In this document: positions 38,568 to 50,840 of the stretch, piece after piece | Layout of the letters: the number at the start of each line of letters is the position of its first letter | Numbering within the stretch: the first letter of the stretch is position 1 | Assembly (NCBI RefSeq): GCF_910596095.1 | Contig: NC_056538.1 | Location: 7,434,001 to 7,498,000, forward strand | Direction: 5' to 3' | DNA length: 64,000 nucleotides | Source of the DNA: Thunnus maccoyii | Taxonomy: Eukaryota; Chordata; Actinopteri; Scombriformes; Scombridae | Notes under the pieces: model-generated | Database searches by the model: none | Told to the model about the DNA's origin: nothing | Seen by the model: the letters and a program-made list of their open reading frames with translations, nothing else | Program-made: the position numbers and the translations under genes

Positions 38568-39416
38568 CTACTGTTCTCTTGCAAGATCCACATCCTCTTT
38601 TTTCTTCCAGAAGGCATCCAAAGAAAAGTAGTACAACAGTGGATCCAGACAGCAGTTCACAGAAGCAAGACATACCAAAGGCGTAATCTCATGTGTCTCA
38701 AGTATAAGTAAACCAACCGATACAGGCAAGAAACATATGGTGAACATCACCAAGTTCATGGCAAAAATCAGCATGACATTCACCTTGTTGTTGACCTTTG
38801 CAGAGTCATTGAGACGTCTGTGTAGAGTGCAAGACACCAAAGCAGTGGACACAAGGTTGACTGTCAGCAGGCTGACCAGTAGCACAAGATGAAGATAAGC
38901 CTGTGCTGATTGCATCCTATGAATTTTAAAACAGATAGATTCATTGACACGTTTCAAGTTTCCTGCAAGGACCAATCCTTCTGGTATGTTCACCACGAGC
39001 ACAAACAGCCAAACAAGAGCAACAGATTTCCAGGCGTTGGAAGCAGTTCGCAGATGGCGTGACCTCAGAGGATAAACCACAGCCAGCAGCCGATCCACGC
39101 TGATGAGGGTGATGAAGATGGAGCTCGAGCGGATGTTGTTGCGAAAGAGCATTGTGATATATATGCATGCCTTTGAGCTCAGAGGCCAGGTTCCTGTGGT
39201 GTAAAAGTAGACCCTCATGGGCAAGGAGATGACTAGCAGCAGGTCTGAGATCGCCAGGTTGACCATGAAGATGGCATTGGAGGATTTGAGGCTGTGGCGG
39301 CGAAGCAGAATCCACAGTGACACAGCATTGAGAGGCAAACCCAGCACCATAACAGATCCAAACACCACAGCATAAGCCTGATTTGGCTCAGGTCTATAAT
39401 CCACACTGTTGTTCAT
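38568..39416 (-). CDS. P2Y-like class A GPCR, copy H, 282 aa
   Basis: Intact receptor at the right end of the array, start MNNSVDYRPEPNQAY with N30 present. It is the most distinct copy on the outside face: loop 2 reads KRVNESICFKIHRMQSAQAY, TM5 has LLVSLLTVN, and the TM6-loop 3 junction reads VGLLILETHEITP where all others have VGVLTIKR. DRL, CFLP and DPLLY are unchanged and the tail ends at REQ. The loop 3 change makes a different ligand or affinity conceivable; this is inference. Confidence 0.88.
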   Translation of the reverse strand: MNNSVDYRPEPNQAYAVVFGSVMVLGLPLNAVSLWILLRRHSLKSSNAIFMVNLAISDLLLVISLPMRVYFYTTGTWPLSSKACIYITMLFRNNIRSSSIFITLISVDRLLAVVYPLRSRHLRTASNAWKSVALVWLFVLVVNIPEGLVLAGNLKRVNESICFKIHRMQSAQAYLHLVLLVSLLTVNLVSTALVSCTLHRRLNDSAKVNNKVNVMLIFAMNLVMFTICFLPVSVGLLILETHEITPLVCLASVNCCLDPLLYYFSLDAFWKKKEDVDLAREQ

Positions 39417-40209
39417 GTCTACCTGATGAGAAAAACAATGTTTGTGTGTGCTTTATTGAACACTGCAGCCAAACACGACACATTAGTTCCTCCCTCTGCT
39501 CTTTATCTGGGTGAAGTAGGCTGGTGAGAAATGTAACAAGAAAGCTGTGTGACTCAACTCAGGAACTGTGATCATAATCATGATTATGATGATAAGTTGT
39601 ATGGTGAGAAAATGTACCTGTTAGGCCTATGTTGAGGAAATGTCTTACGGACATAGACCCCTCTTATCAGGATGTGGATTAGCCATCACAGCTCACATAG
39701 AGGAAACAGCATATGTGCCTCCATTTTAATGTAATACTGATGATAATCAAGATACTTGATCTCAGTATATTGTATATATTGTTTCTATTCATTATAAAGG
39801 AACAGTTCTACAAAATATGCTTATTCACTTGTCTCTTGCAGAGACATCACTGACTGTGCGCTAATTATGAAGCTAGAGTCAGTGGTCAGTTAGCGTCACT
39901 TTTGCTGAGGAATGCTTAGGGCTGAAATGTGTCCGTTTTTTAGCTGCTGTGCATCATTAAAGAAGTGATGTAGACTTATATGTGAGTGCTGACGACTCCT
40001 TTTGTTATTTTTGTGGTGGGCATCCATTTCTCTGTAAAGACTGTGGGTTGAGTACGCCAGTTCTGTTGTTTAAGTGTAAAGACAAAACAGCACAATCTTG
40101 TCTCCAAGAAATTACCTCCATATACTATTAATTTGTTTTGCCAATAACATGTTGAAGGGAAGCATTAATTGCTACCTGGATTATGTTTATTTGCAATGTT
40201 TTTTCAGTA

Positions 40210-40796
40210 TATGAGTTTGTCACCAGATACTGCTGCTTGCATCCTGAGCCCTGTGTGTGGTTAGGTTTAGGCACTAACGTTTGAGGTAAAGTTTTTGGTT
40301 TCAGTTAAATGTTTATATGGTAAACATGTCACATCCTGTGCTTCAGGTCACGCTTGAATAATTCAATATTTAACCACAACCACAATCTTTCCCTAACCTT
40401 TACCAAGCTCTTTGAGTGCTTAAACATGACCATAAAAAGTTCAATAATGCTGTAGGAATACATAGATTAACAATGTTTTATCATTATGTTGATCAAAAAA
40501 AATCAATCCAATAGTATTATGTTGTTTTAAAACAGTTGTAGTTGTTGTAAAACTATCAAACTATGCCTTCAGATAAGATCAAGATAACTTGTTGATTCCT
40601 GCTGGGGAAATTTGATGTTATAGCAAGAGATGTTTATTATTCAGTGTTGATATATAACATAAGTGAGATATGAAAAAGAGTTTACCATAATCCTATTTTT
40701 CTGCTCTAACAATTGATTGTCTCAAAATATTATAGGAAAATAAGACCTTTATTACATTTTAAGCATTTAGTCAATACTATTACACAGTAAGTGTTG

Positions 40797-40843
<47 letters not shown>

Positions 40844-41205
40844 GCATGACAGTCCTTCTCACTGCTTATACACACTGATGCAGCACAGGAGGAAGAAAAG
40901 ACAAAATCTGCTCCTGTAACTTAACCACACCAAAAAAGCCATTACAAGGCAGAGATCTCATTACATCACCAAGCTGACGCTCTTTTCTGCTGAGCAGTGT
41001 ATATATGGTAGACACACACACACACACACACACACACACTGTTCTCATGATGTGCCAAACGCAAAGCATAATAATGCACAGGTCATTTTTCAGGGATCAC
41101 CTCATTATGCAGCCTCTTCCAGGCAGTATATAGAGAACAGAGGAGTGGTGGAGGTCTTGGATATGCATAAATTTGACCTTGAAGTCTTCTTATTTAGTGG
41201 TAAAG
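40210..41205. other. Spacer between array and prss16, with dispersed repeat and microsatellites
   Basis: Unit similarity ends abruptly at CAGTA (40205-40209), the TA used by the TIR transposon in other units. It is followed by a stretch at about 40230-40450 with GGTTAGGTTTAGGCAC and later CCCTAACCTTTACCAAG, typical of a dispersed teleost repeat. A (GT)n tract lies at 40799-40842 and (CA)n at 41013-41038. No gene is seen; the prss16 promoter must lie in the last few hundred bases but shows no clear motif. Confidence 0.6.
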
Positions 41206-43606
41206 ATGCTTTTGTCACCAACATGCTTTCTCATCTTTCTGGTCGTCTTGAACTTTGTTGACACTGGTGAGTTGATGAATGCTCCGCTGAAAACAATAGT
41301 GACTTTTACTTCTTGATTTCTGTTTGGTTTTATCCATTGTCCTGAAATTGATAACTTCAGAGCTTTTTAACAATCAAAATTAAAAGAAAAATGCAGGACT
41401 TGCCAAGGTGCTTGGAAACTTGAACTGGTAGCACAAAAAAGCTGAGGTGAAATCCTTTGCTCATCATTTCAGGCAGATTTATTTTTCAATGTTTGCAGTT
41501 GTCAAATTTGAACTGGAAGCAAAAACAAAACAGATGCTGGTGGTGACAGCGAATCTCTTGGGAAAATAATGTTGGATGTTGAGTGTTCCTGAAATAGATG
41601 ATAGATTTCAAAGGTCTAGTTTTCAGTATTTTGTCAGATGACACAAACATCAACCCCTGTGTAAATATAAAAAATATGGTTCAGCTGTTTTTATCTATTT
41701 ATTGAGCCACATAGGAGTCTTCTTATAGAGCTTCTTAGCTCTGGTATTGCATGGAGGCCAGCAGGTTTGCTGTTAATGGTTCACATCACAGAGGACTCAG
41801 CCATATTTCTACGAATATATTTCTATTTTTCAATGGCAGGCCAGGTTCTGAGGAAGATCAAGAAGAGTGTGCGTAATCTCCAGCTGCAGAAAGCCAAGCA
41901 GCATCTACTGACGGAGACAGGCAGCAGTCACCAGCCTCTCCAACATGTAAGGGAGGGCAGGATTCACCAGCAGCTGAACCACTTCAACCGACAGGATGTT
42001 AGCACCTTCCCTCAGGTAGATGAAATAATGCTTTAAACATTTATGTTTCAATTCTTGGCGTTGACCTATCCAGTGCAAGTGTGTGACGCAGATTATTACA
42101 TGATAACGGCCTGATGTTTGTGAGATAAAGAGCATTTGTACTCTTGAATTTGAAAAGTTTTGGTTATACTAAAAGTTAAGTTACATCTGAACCCCTCTCT
42201 GTGATTTCATAACCTACAAAAGGCAACATTTTATTTAAAGCATTTTAAGGCATCAAGTAACATGCTATTTCTGAGGATCTTTCAATATTTTCCTAATACA
42301 GTTAAACTGATAAAAAAAAAAAAACAGCCTATCAGCTTTAAACAAAACCAAAAATGGAGCTGCAGCAAAAATAATTCTCTTGTTCCACTAAACTGTGCTG
42401 CTGTAGGTTTGTCCTGTTTGCTCAATTTGATTTCTGGAGTTTGCAATGATCCCAGGTGGAACATTTTCCCTGCAGAAAAGAGCTTAACTGAGAAAAATCC
42501 AACAGCAGCTCTTAAGTAGCAGTGAATGTGCTTCATCCAGAGAAATCTAAACTAGTTGAACCTTTTCACCTCCCCAGCTCCAGCAGACACTGACAAGATG
42601 ACGTTTCCTGACAGCATGTATTGAAATGTTTTACTTCATTTAGCTCTCGCTCCATTAGATGCTGCCAATGTGCAAATTTGTCCATTGCAGTGTTAAATAA
42701 AGGATTACTCACACTGAGCCTATGAATGTGCGCTGCTGTTGGTTTGTGTGAATGTGAATAAAACCTTTCATTCTTTTCTTTTTTCTATTTTTCTTCCTCT
42801 CATTCTTTCTGTCTGTCTTTCTTCCAGAGGTTCTTTGTGAACGAGGCGTACTGGCAGCGTCCTGATGGTCCAGTGTTTCTCTTCATCGGAGGAGAAGGGC
42901 CCATCTTTGAGTTCGATGTTCTGGCAGGTGCAGTAGGATGCAGCACATAAAACACATTTTCAAACAGCAGATTGGTCAAACAGATGAGATACAGAAATCC
43001 CTGAATCAGGACTAGAAATCGACCTGGCTGACACACACTCAGGGTTTGGATGCGAAAGTGGAAATAAGATAAGTGAAGCATCATACCGTGTGTTAGTAAG
43101 ATGACTCTCATCTGCAAGCATATTTTTTCATCTTTCCTGCTGCTTTCCTGCTCTAAACTTTGATCTCTCATAACACATATTCTCTCACACCGTCTGCATC
43201 ATCCTCACATTCATTTCTTTGTATGTTTCCATCACTTTTCCATCATTTTAAATAAGAATATTGTCAGACCTCTTGGGAAAATATAGAAAATTTCTAGCCT
43301 GGTTGTGAGGGAAAATCATATTGTTGTCCATCATCACTCCATCAAACATTTTTGCCTTCTTTAAAAATTGCATTCACTTTTAATCCCCTCATATACTGTA
43401 GTCACACTTAAACCTTGCTGCATACTGAATCTTATCTGCTTTAACCATGTTTTCCCAGGTCACCATGTTGACATGGCTGAAGAGCACGGGGCTCTGCTAT
43501 TGGCTCTAGAGCACCGTTTCTATGGTGACAGCATCAACCCTGATGGCCTCAAAACGGAGAGCCTGGCAGACCTTAGCAGCCAGCAGGCGTTAGTGTTGGC
43601 TCTCTA

Positions 43607-43642
<36 letters not shown>

Positions 43643-46600
43643 TGTGTACATCTATGGTTGTAAATATGTCTTTCAGTCAGATTACTCACTTTCCCTCCCT
43701 CATTGCTATTTATATGTGTATGAGAGAGAGAGAATGAGTATATTTGTGTTTGAGTATTTGGTCTTTACACACTTGACATCTTGTGACCGGTCACCGTCAT
43801 TTAAAATAATGATCAAACACTTGTAACAGAGGTTTCCCAACATACTGTGCATTATAGACAACACCCAACTAATCAGATTCAAGTATATTTAACGGCCTTG
43901 CCTCTGCACATTTCATAGTAACGGTGCTATAAGCTACTTTGAAGAAAAAAATCATAAAAAACTGGAACATTTTCTGTCCCAGGATACCAAAATACATTTT
44001 CCAGGACAGTCGGTCAAAAACAAGGACATTCAAGGTAAAACCAGGACATGTGTCAACCTTATTAAATACTGTATGTGAATCTGTCTCTGACACTGTCTCT
44101 TTCTCCTCAGTCATTCATTTTCTATGTGTATATACTTTACATAAATGTCTGAAAGCTAGTGTTTTTACATGTAATTTCCATTTATGACTCTTTTTTTCTC
44201 TATGTCGCCATCTCCGTTTGTCTGTATAACTGTGCATGAATGTATATAAATGAATGAATATTTATTTTATTCGTCATACACCCAAAGGTGCCCAGCCCTC
44301 ATTGGCTTACAAGGTACCTACAGAGTCAAGAGGGACACAACAAAAAGAAAACAAGCCAATACCTCATAGTGTATACATATGTGTCAAACGCACATATCAA
44401 ACACACTTGTATGGAATAGAACTTAACAAATTAAACATACAATTCTTTGTACGTTGATGATAAGCATCCAACAAAAACTGAGCTAAGTCAAACACATTAT
44501 AAGTAAACATGTACTGTAATATACATTCATCTGTGTCAAGAGTTTGTGTTAAAAACATTACACTTTTGTGTTTCTTCCTTCTTGCTCCAGGGTAGCAGAC
44601 TTGGCTGTATTCCATGACTACATCAGCCAAAGCTTCAATCTGAGCCACAGGAACACCTGGATCAGCTTCGGAGGCTCCTACTCTGGAGCTCTGTCCGCCT
44701 GGTTCAGAGGAAAGGTGAAAGCTCCTCACTTAAAATATGTCACCTAACAAACATTAAGTTTTAACAATCATTTTTAAGAGATTATGCGGTTTTAAGAATG
44801 AATGAATCTTTGAACATAAAAACAGCACTGATTTATGTCAGACAGTGTGTTTACAGAGATTTTCTATTGGTTCTTTGTCATTTTACAAAAACATATCAAA
44901 CCCAAATCTTTGTTTTGAAATCCACTGATAACTCAGTGTTGCTAGAGAATTGTGGGACTGCAGTATTTCCTTTTCTGTCATAAAGGCTCTTTTGTTCATA
45001 CCCTAACAGAGATAAGAAAGGACAAACTGAGGCTCCTTTCTTATCATTTAGTGAATCTACAACCATCCATCATGTCTGCCATTAAGATACTTCCAGGTCC
45101 ACAAACTAAAAAAATACGTTTAATTTATTGCTAAGACATTATAGGATGTCTGGCTTTGATTCATAGTCCCTGAAGTGATCCTAAGTGTGAAGGTTTAAAC
45201 ATTTTCCAGCAAATGAGACAAACAGTTGATTCAGGACCCTTCTGGGGATGCAGATGACTTATAGTCTACCCTGTTTGTTCAGATTTAAAGGATGAGGCAG
45301 GTGTTATTCTATATTTTTCTATTTCAAATCCCATGAAAAGACCACAACCAGCAGCATGTTTGTCTGTCTCAATGTTCCTTTCTGTAGGCTTTTGTTCCTA
45401 AATAAGATGAAAATCTTCAGCGTTTGTCGCAAATATATACTTTCATATTTTGAAAAGGCTAAATAATTTCCTAAAACAGCAGAGTATTGTAGTTTGTGAC
45501 AAATGTTACTCAAACTGGAGTAAATAGTTTATTTGTTAGGGGTTATTTTTGCTGATTTGGTACTCAGGTGAGTATTTTCGGCAGCAGAATGGTATAGGTG
45601 GGATCAGCTTAAAATAAACTGGTGCCCATTTTCATGTGCCAGTGCAACAGGGTGGCTTACTGTGAAAAATATAGAATATTACCAGTCTTGTCTTTTAATA
45701 ATGCACATCTCATGTATGACTGCTTTAAAAAAAAGGGGCCTAAAACCCAGTTTTGTATCGAATCCCCTACTTTGTCAAAGGTACTAAATGCCTTCTCTTT
45801 TCTGGATTTGACACACAAGTCACAACACATTTGACCTTATATGAATGTAACTAACTATGTATTAATTCATCTTTAGCTCTTGTCATTCATCTATCTATGT
45901 CATTCTTGTATCCTTGTGCAGTTTCCCCATCTGGTGTATGGAGCTGTGGCCTCCTCTGCTCCTGTCAAGGCAAAGTTGGACTTCTCGGCCTACAACAATG
46001 TAAACTGGCATAATCCATTATCACAATATCAGCATAATAATAATAATTAAGTCTAAAAATGATCAGAATTAGTCTTATAAACCCAACATATATGATATTT
46101 GACTAATCATAAAACCCCTTCTCAAGGTCATTAAAACACCCCTAAATTGCTAGAAATATTACTGATAACATCAGTGGTAGCTATGGCCCTGCATATTATA
46201 TATACACAATTGTTAATTTACCGTGTTTACACAAGTGCTACATGTTTCCTTTAAATAACCATAATTCTCTCTCACACATCTCTTATTACTTCTGTTTCAG
46301 ATCGTGGGTTTGAGTCTGATGAATGAGGCGGTTGGTGGCTCAGTAAAGGTGTGAAGGCAGCCACTTGTCTGTGAATTATCTGAAAGACATGATGTCTGTC
46401 ACATTTTAAATTCACCCTCATCCTCTTCCTGCAGTGTCTGGCTGCCGTGCGGAAAGCCTTTGCTGCTGTAGAAGCAGCGCTGATGGGCGGTAATACCAGC
46501 CAGGTGGCCGAGGACTTTGGCTGCTGTCAGATCGCCAAGGATCCTGATGATCAGGTGACGGCTTTGGTTTTTATGTTTTAGAGGAGAGGTGGATATTAGG

Positions 46601-47076
46601 CTTGAGCATCATCTGTAGCATCTCTTTATAGGGCAGATCTTCCCTATTTTACATTATTTTATTTTTGGAGGTTTTTAGATATAATTTTTGAGTGGACAAT
46701 AACTCTTATACACTTTCACTCAAGATTGAGCTCATGCAAAGCTTGGCTGACATCTTCATGGGAACGGTGCAGTACAACGAGGAAGGTGTGCTCATGTCTA
46801 TTCATGAGGTCTGTGATGTTATGACCAATAGGAGTGAGGCATATGAGGAAGAGATGGAGGCTTACAACCGCCTTGTTAAACTCGCACAGGTATGGTAGAC
46901 ACACTTCCTCAGACAGTTTTCCATTTCTGGTGCACATGATGCACAGTTTACATCCACCAGATGTCGCTGTTGAGCTATATATATATATTCCTCATAGAGT
47001 GAGAGACAGACTTCTGGACGCCCTGGATGTTAAATTGAAAAGGTGCAAGTCAAGGAAGTGTTTTCTATGTTTTGTG

Positions 47077-47152
<76 letters not shown>

Positions 47153-47331
47153 TGTTTGTGTGTGTGTGTGTGTGTGCTCTCCAGATCTACCTTTCCACCA
47201 GTGAGGAACCCTGTCTGGATGTGTCTTATGAGAAGACAGTGAAGCATCTGATGGACACGTCACTTCAATCAGGCAGGAAAACAGAGAGACAGTGGATGTA
47301 CCAGACCTGCACCGAGTTTGGCTTCTGTAGG

Positions 47332-47362
<31 letters not shown>

Positions 47363-48319
47363 TATACAAACAGAGATACACACACAGTCAGCTATCATTA
47401 TTATCATATCCTGAACCTCTTCCATGTGTGTGTGCGTGTGTGCATAGACCAGACTTGTGAGGATGCCACCTGTCCATTCTCTGGGATGGTGACGCTGCAG
47501 AGAGAAACTAGGCTCTGTCCTGTGCTGTTTGGCATTTCCCAGCATTCCCTGCCTAGACGCATCGCCTTCACAAACACTTGCTATGGAGGAGACAACCCAC
47601 ACACACACAGGGTGCTCTACGTCAATGGTGAGACTAGGTTTCACCATCCGAGAATTGTTACTTTTTGGCAAATGACTGAACCTAAGGAATAAAGTTAAGT
47701 AAAATGGGTATATATGTTAAAATGTATGGTAGGTGTCCAAGTCATCTAAGTTAAAGAGTGCCTCTTGTTCCCTGATGGTAACAAGATATCCCTGATAGGA
47801 TAATAGTAGTGCAGGATTTTATTGACTCACTGAAAAATCTCTGTCATTGTTGCCACAGGTGGAATAGACCCCTGGCAGGAGCTGTCAGTTGTCCAGGAGA
47901 GGACTGAGGAAGCAGAGGAGGCCCAGACTGTCTTCATTAAGGACACTGCTCATTGTGCTGACATGACCAGTAGAAGAATTACAGACCGCGTCTCACTCAA
48001 GAAGGCCAAACAGGTATGTATGCTTCAATGACATGTCATTATGTACTGCATAACAAAGATGTAGATCATAAAGTCCAAAAGGTTTGTCCAAAATCCCTAA
48101 GCACCAAGTCCACTTGCTGCATAGGTACATACAGTAACAATACAAATACTGTAACATTTCTTTTTGTTGTTGCAACATAAAAGAAAATTGAAGTATATAT
48201 ATTTAGTGATCTTTAACGCATTGTTTTCCCATTTTTTCACCTCTCAGGAGATTGAGAAGCATGTGGCCAGCTGGCTGAAGACGGCTGCCGAGGAGAAGAT
48301 GGAGAAAAGAACAGTGTGA
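41206..48319 (+). CDS. prss16: Thymus-specific serine protease-like peptidase (S28 family), 523 aa, complete
   Basis: Thirteen coding exons: 41206-41266, 41840-42015, 42828-42927, 43459-43609, 44591-44714, 45922-45999, 46301-46348, 46435-46554, 46725-46889, 47185-47326, 47448-47627, 47859-48013, 48248-48319. Phases close exactly to 1572 nt. The first exon codes a signal peptide (MLLSPTCFLIFLVVLNFVD), so the enzyme is secreted or lysosomal. S28 hallmarks: GGEGPI, LEHRFYG, catalytic Ser192 in GGSYSG, Asp452 in GGIDPW, His480 in TAHC. YQTCTEFGFY and YNNIVGLSLMNEAVGGS match PRSS16 rather than PRCP or DPP7. In mammals PRSS16 acts in thymic cortical epithelium in making peptides for MHC class II. 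Exon 4 ends in a (GT)n tract that supplies the donor, giving a few residues (VLALYK) that I do not see in human PRSS16. Serine protease K12H4.7-like is an alternative database name. Confidence 0.93.
43609..43640. repeat. (GT)n microsatellite at the prss16 exon 4 donor
   Basis: The tract begins at the last bases of the exon (CTCTACAA then GTGTGTGTG), so the repeat itself forms the GT donor. Confidence 0.85.
47079..47176. repeat. Long (GT)n microsatellite before prss16 exon 10
   Basis: About 98 bp of GT repeats with one short interruption near 47151-47158. It ends eight bases before exon 10, directly at the acceptor (GCTCTCCAG). A (CA)n run follows the exon 10 donor at 47333-47356, and a GT-rich run (47425-47442) precedes exon 11. 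Confidence 0.92.
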
Positions 48320-48725
48320 TCAGGTGATTACCTGATGAGCTCTTATCACTCCTCACTAAAACTGATAAGACTCCATTTCCTCCCTAAGCTCCTCCTGTTT
48401 ACCACCCCTCACTATCTGTGTTCGACCATCTCATACCACGGCACACTCAACCTGTGAATGTCTTGTATCATTTTTTAGGATATCTTGTTATATATGATTG
48501 ACGTTTTTGCATTTACCAATATTCTGGGAAAGCTGAAAGAGTTTCCTATGTGCTGCTATTTCTTTGCTATCTGCTTTTCTTTTTTTTTTTTGACCTCCTT
48601 AGATTGGAAGTTTGCAGGGATTTTTAGGGTTTACACCTTTCGAGTTTAACAGATTTGTTAGTGTGCTTCACCCTATGATCTGATGGCTGCTTTTGTGTGC
48701 CACCATTAAAATATAATCTTATGGT
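48320..48725 (+). other. prss16: prss16 3'UTR with probable polyadenylation signal
   Basis: After the TGA at 48317-48319 no further exon is visible. An ATTAAA hexamer lies at 48705-48710. Cleavage shortly after it would give a 3'UTR of about 0.4 kb. Confidence 0.5.
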
Positions 48726-48916
48726 TTGGCTGTGGTTTTTATAATGTTCATCAGTCATCATGACCTCTTTGTACCACTAGGGTGTGATATTGCTGCATAT
48801 ATGCCAAACAGGTCTCTTGCGCTTCATATCAAAGTACAAAGATGTACTGTATATCTGAGCAAACTCCATCTGCTGAGGCCACCAGATATGGCTGAAAGGT
48901 CCTGAAAATCTCTAGT

Positions 48917-48985
48917 AAGTGGACCTTGTGCTAAGAATTTTATTCAAGCTACTATGTCCAAGGTCAATAATGAACTTTCAAGCAA
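48917..48985. repeat. Fragment related to the 7011-7533 inverted-repeat element
   Basis: AGTGGACCTTGTG, then CCAAGGTCAATAATGAAC: the same order of blocks as in the arms of the element beside itm2c. No matching second arm is evident nearby. Confidence 0.45.
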
Positions 48986-49535
48986 CTAAGTGTTTATTAA
49001 TGTATTTGGTAACAACTAGAAGTCCTCCTGTGAGCACCTATAAGTGGAGGCTAGCAGATAATGAATGATGATATAGTAAAACACAATTGTAATGATACAA
49101 AAATGTCTTCATAGGAGATATTAGAACTGCTGACAAATACTGTACATTGACAAATACTTGTCCTTATAAATGTCCTTTTATCTGCTTACATTATAGTGTG
49201 TTATAAACCATTTATTAAATACTTGTATACTGCTTATAAATGCTAAATAGGCATATTTAAAGCAAAGTCTAGAATAGTTTACCATACTGTATATACATTA
49301 TTTACATAACGTATACTGGTAATAGCTTTGGATTTTGATGAAAGGCAGCAAGTTCCTTTGATCAGGTAAAGAAACATTTATTGCAGATATATTTCTATCA
49401 ATTGGTGATTTATTTGGGGAAATTGAATATGTCATCTGTGGATGTGAGATAGTTATGTTGTTGTGAAATCATGAAGAGTTACCGAGAGAAAGGAAAGGTG
49501 AAGAAGCACCAGTTGTCCTAAAGCCATCTGTTTCC

Positions 49536-49639
<104 letters not shown>

Positions 49640-49762
49640 CTCTCAGTAGGGGGGTCAGAAGTGGGAGGTCATGACCCCGCTAACCCCGTGGGAGTGGAGA
49701 TCATCAATCAACTAGAGGCTGGACAGAGCAGCAGGAGGGGACACACATGCGCACACACACAC

Positions 49763-49800
<38 letters not shown>

Positions 49801-50317
49801 CTAGATACTCCTAGATACTGTAATACATACACTCTCACACATACCAGGAAAATGAATATTTTCTACTAAAATACATTAAAAGCTCATTTGAATGAAAGTA
49901 ATGATGAATACAATAGAATAAAAAATGAATTTCATGTTTCCGGCCACACATAAACACACACATACAAACATATACTCAAATACATGCATAATGGCCTCTC
50001 ATATATTTGCCATGTGTGTTTTTTGTTTGATAATATACACTCCAGGAATACTTTCTTATTCATTGAAAAGTCAGAGTGGGACAGATGGAAAGAAAGTAAA
50101 TCTGAAGCACTTTTTCACTGCAGTACTTCCAGTTTATCCTGTTTCTAGCATCTCCCATCTTTTTTCGCTATTGCAAACAAGCACACCTACACTAACATGC
50201 GTACACACACTCCAAGAGCCACTATCAGGGTTATCAGCCAGCACTTGCAGAGCGACAGGGCATGCTTTTTCTCTCTTCACCATTCCCCCTCCTCCTTCTC
50301 CTCCTCCTCCAGCCTGT

Positions 50318-50430
50318 CCTGTTGATCAATGAGGAAGTTCTTGGGCCTCAACTATTAATCAGAGCCTATCGGCTATCTGTCTACTGAGCCAACCAATCAC
50401 GGCCCTCAGACAGCTGGGCCATGAAAAATG
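50318..50430. promoter_or_regulatory. Candidate conserved regulatory element upstream of meis3
   Basis: A non-repetitive block between polypyrimidine and purine tracts, with TGTTGATCAATGAGG, AACTATTAATCAGAGCC and CCAACCAATCACGG. It is dense in homeodomain/PBX-like AT cores. It has no coding potential. Conservation is presumed from appearance only. Confidence 0.3.
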
Positions 50431-50649
50431 TGGCCTGGTGGACGGGGAGGTTGGAGTGGAGGGGTGGCGGGGTCGTGGAGGAGAGGAGGGAGGTGAACGA
50501 GCACTCTATCAGATCCGAGTCAGGTCACGGCTGCACAACTGCACTTTATGCACTTTACAGTTGATTCTTAGCATCGTGATGACCACCACGCACACACACT
50601 CATGTTTCAATCACTTCAGAGGACATTACATTGACATACATTAATTTCT

Positions 50650-50840
50650 TGGAGACTTACTAACCTTAACCATAACCACTATGATCTCTACAACCCTAAC
50701 TCTTATCCTAACCTACCATAATCCTAAACTTACCTTAACTTTAAACCAAATCTTCACCCTTAAATTAATGATTTACGTTGAGGCAACTTGCTTTTTGTCT
50801 CCATAAGGGAAGCGAGTCCCCACAACATGACTATGTAAAC
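50650..50840. repeat. Degenerate CCTAACC-rich dispersed repeat
   Basis: Strings such as ACCTTAACCATAACC and CCCTAACTCTTATCC, then AGTCCCCACAAC. This matches a common teleost interspersed repeat. The TAACC motifs are irregular and are not a telomere. Confidence 0.55.

Larger units (their letters stand above)
8781..40209. repeat. Tandem array of ten GPCR-bearing units
   Basis: Taking GTGTCAAAAC as unit start, units lie at about 8781-13168, 13169-17763, 17764-21028, 21029-24099, 24100-28135, 28136-29601, 29602-33424, 33425-35652, 35653-37880 and 37881-40209. Each full unit holds, in + order: two copies of a dispersed teleost repeat, a GPCR gene on the - strand, its 5' flank, an inverted third copy of the repeat, and a TIR transposon with a nested Tc1 derivative. 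Unit length falls from 4.6 kb to 2.2 kb through deletions, mostly in the transposon and 5' flank. Two types of 5' flank exist: units 2, 4, 6 and 7 keep about 300 bp (as at 14850-15190) that units 3, 5, 8, 9 and 10 lack; unit 1 differs from both. Confidence 0.9.

Noticed and set aside
46834-47671. Long frames of 208 and 213 aa around prss16 exon 10
   Set aside because: They are produced by reading through (GT)n and (CA)n tracts; the real exons are short and have clear splice sites.
50650-50840. Telomere-like CCCTAA motifs
   Set aside because: Irregular spacing and mixed motifs match a dispersed teleost repeat and not a telomere array.
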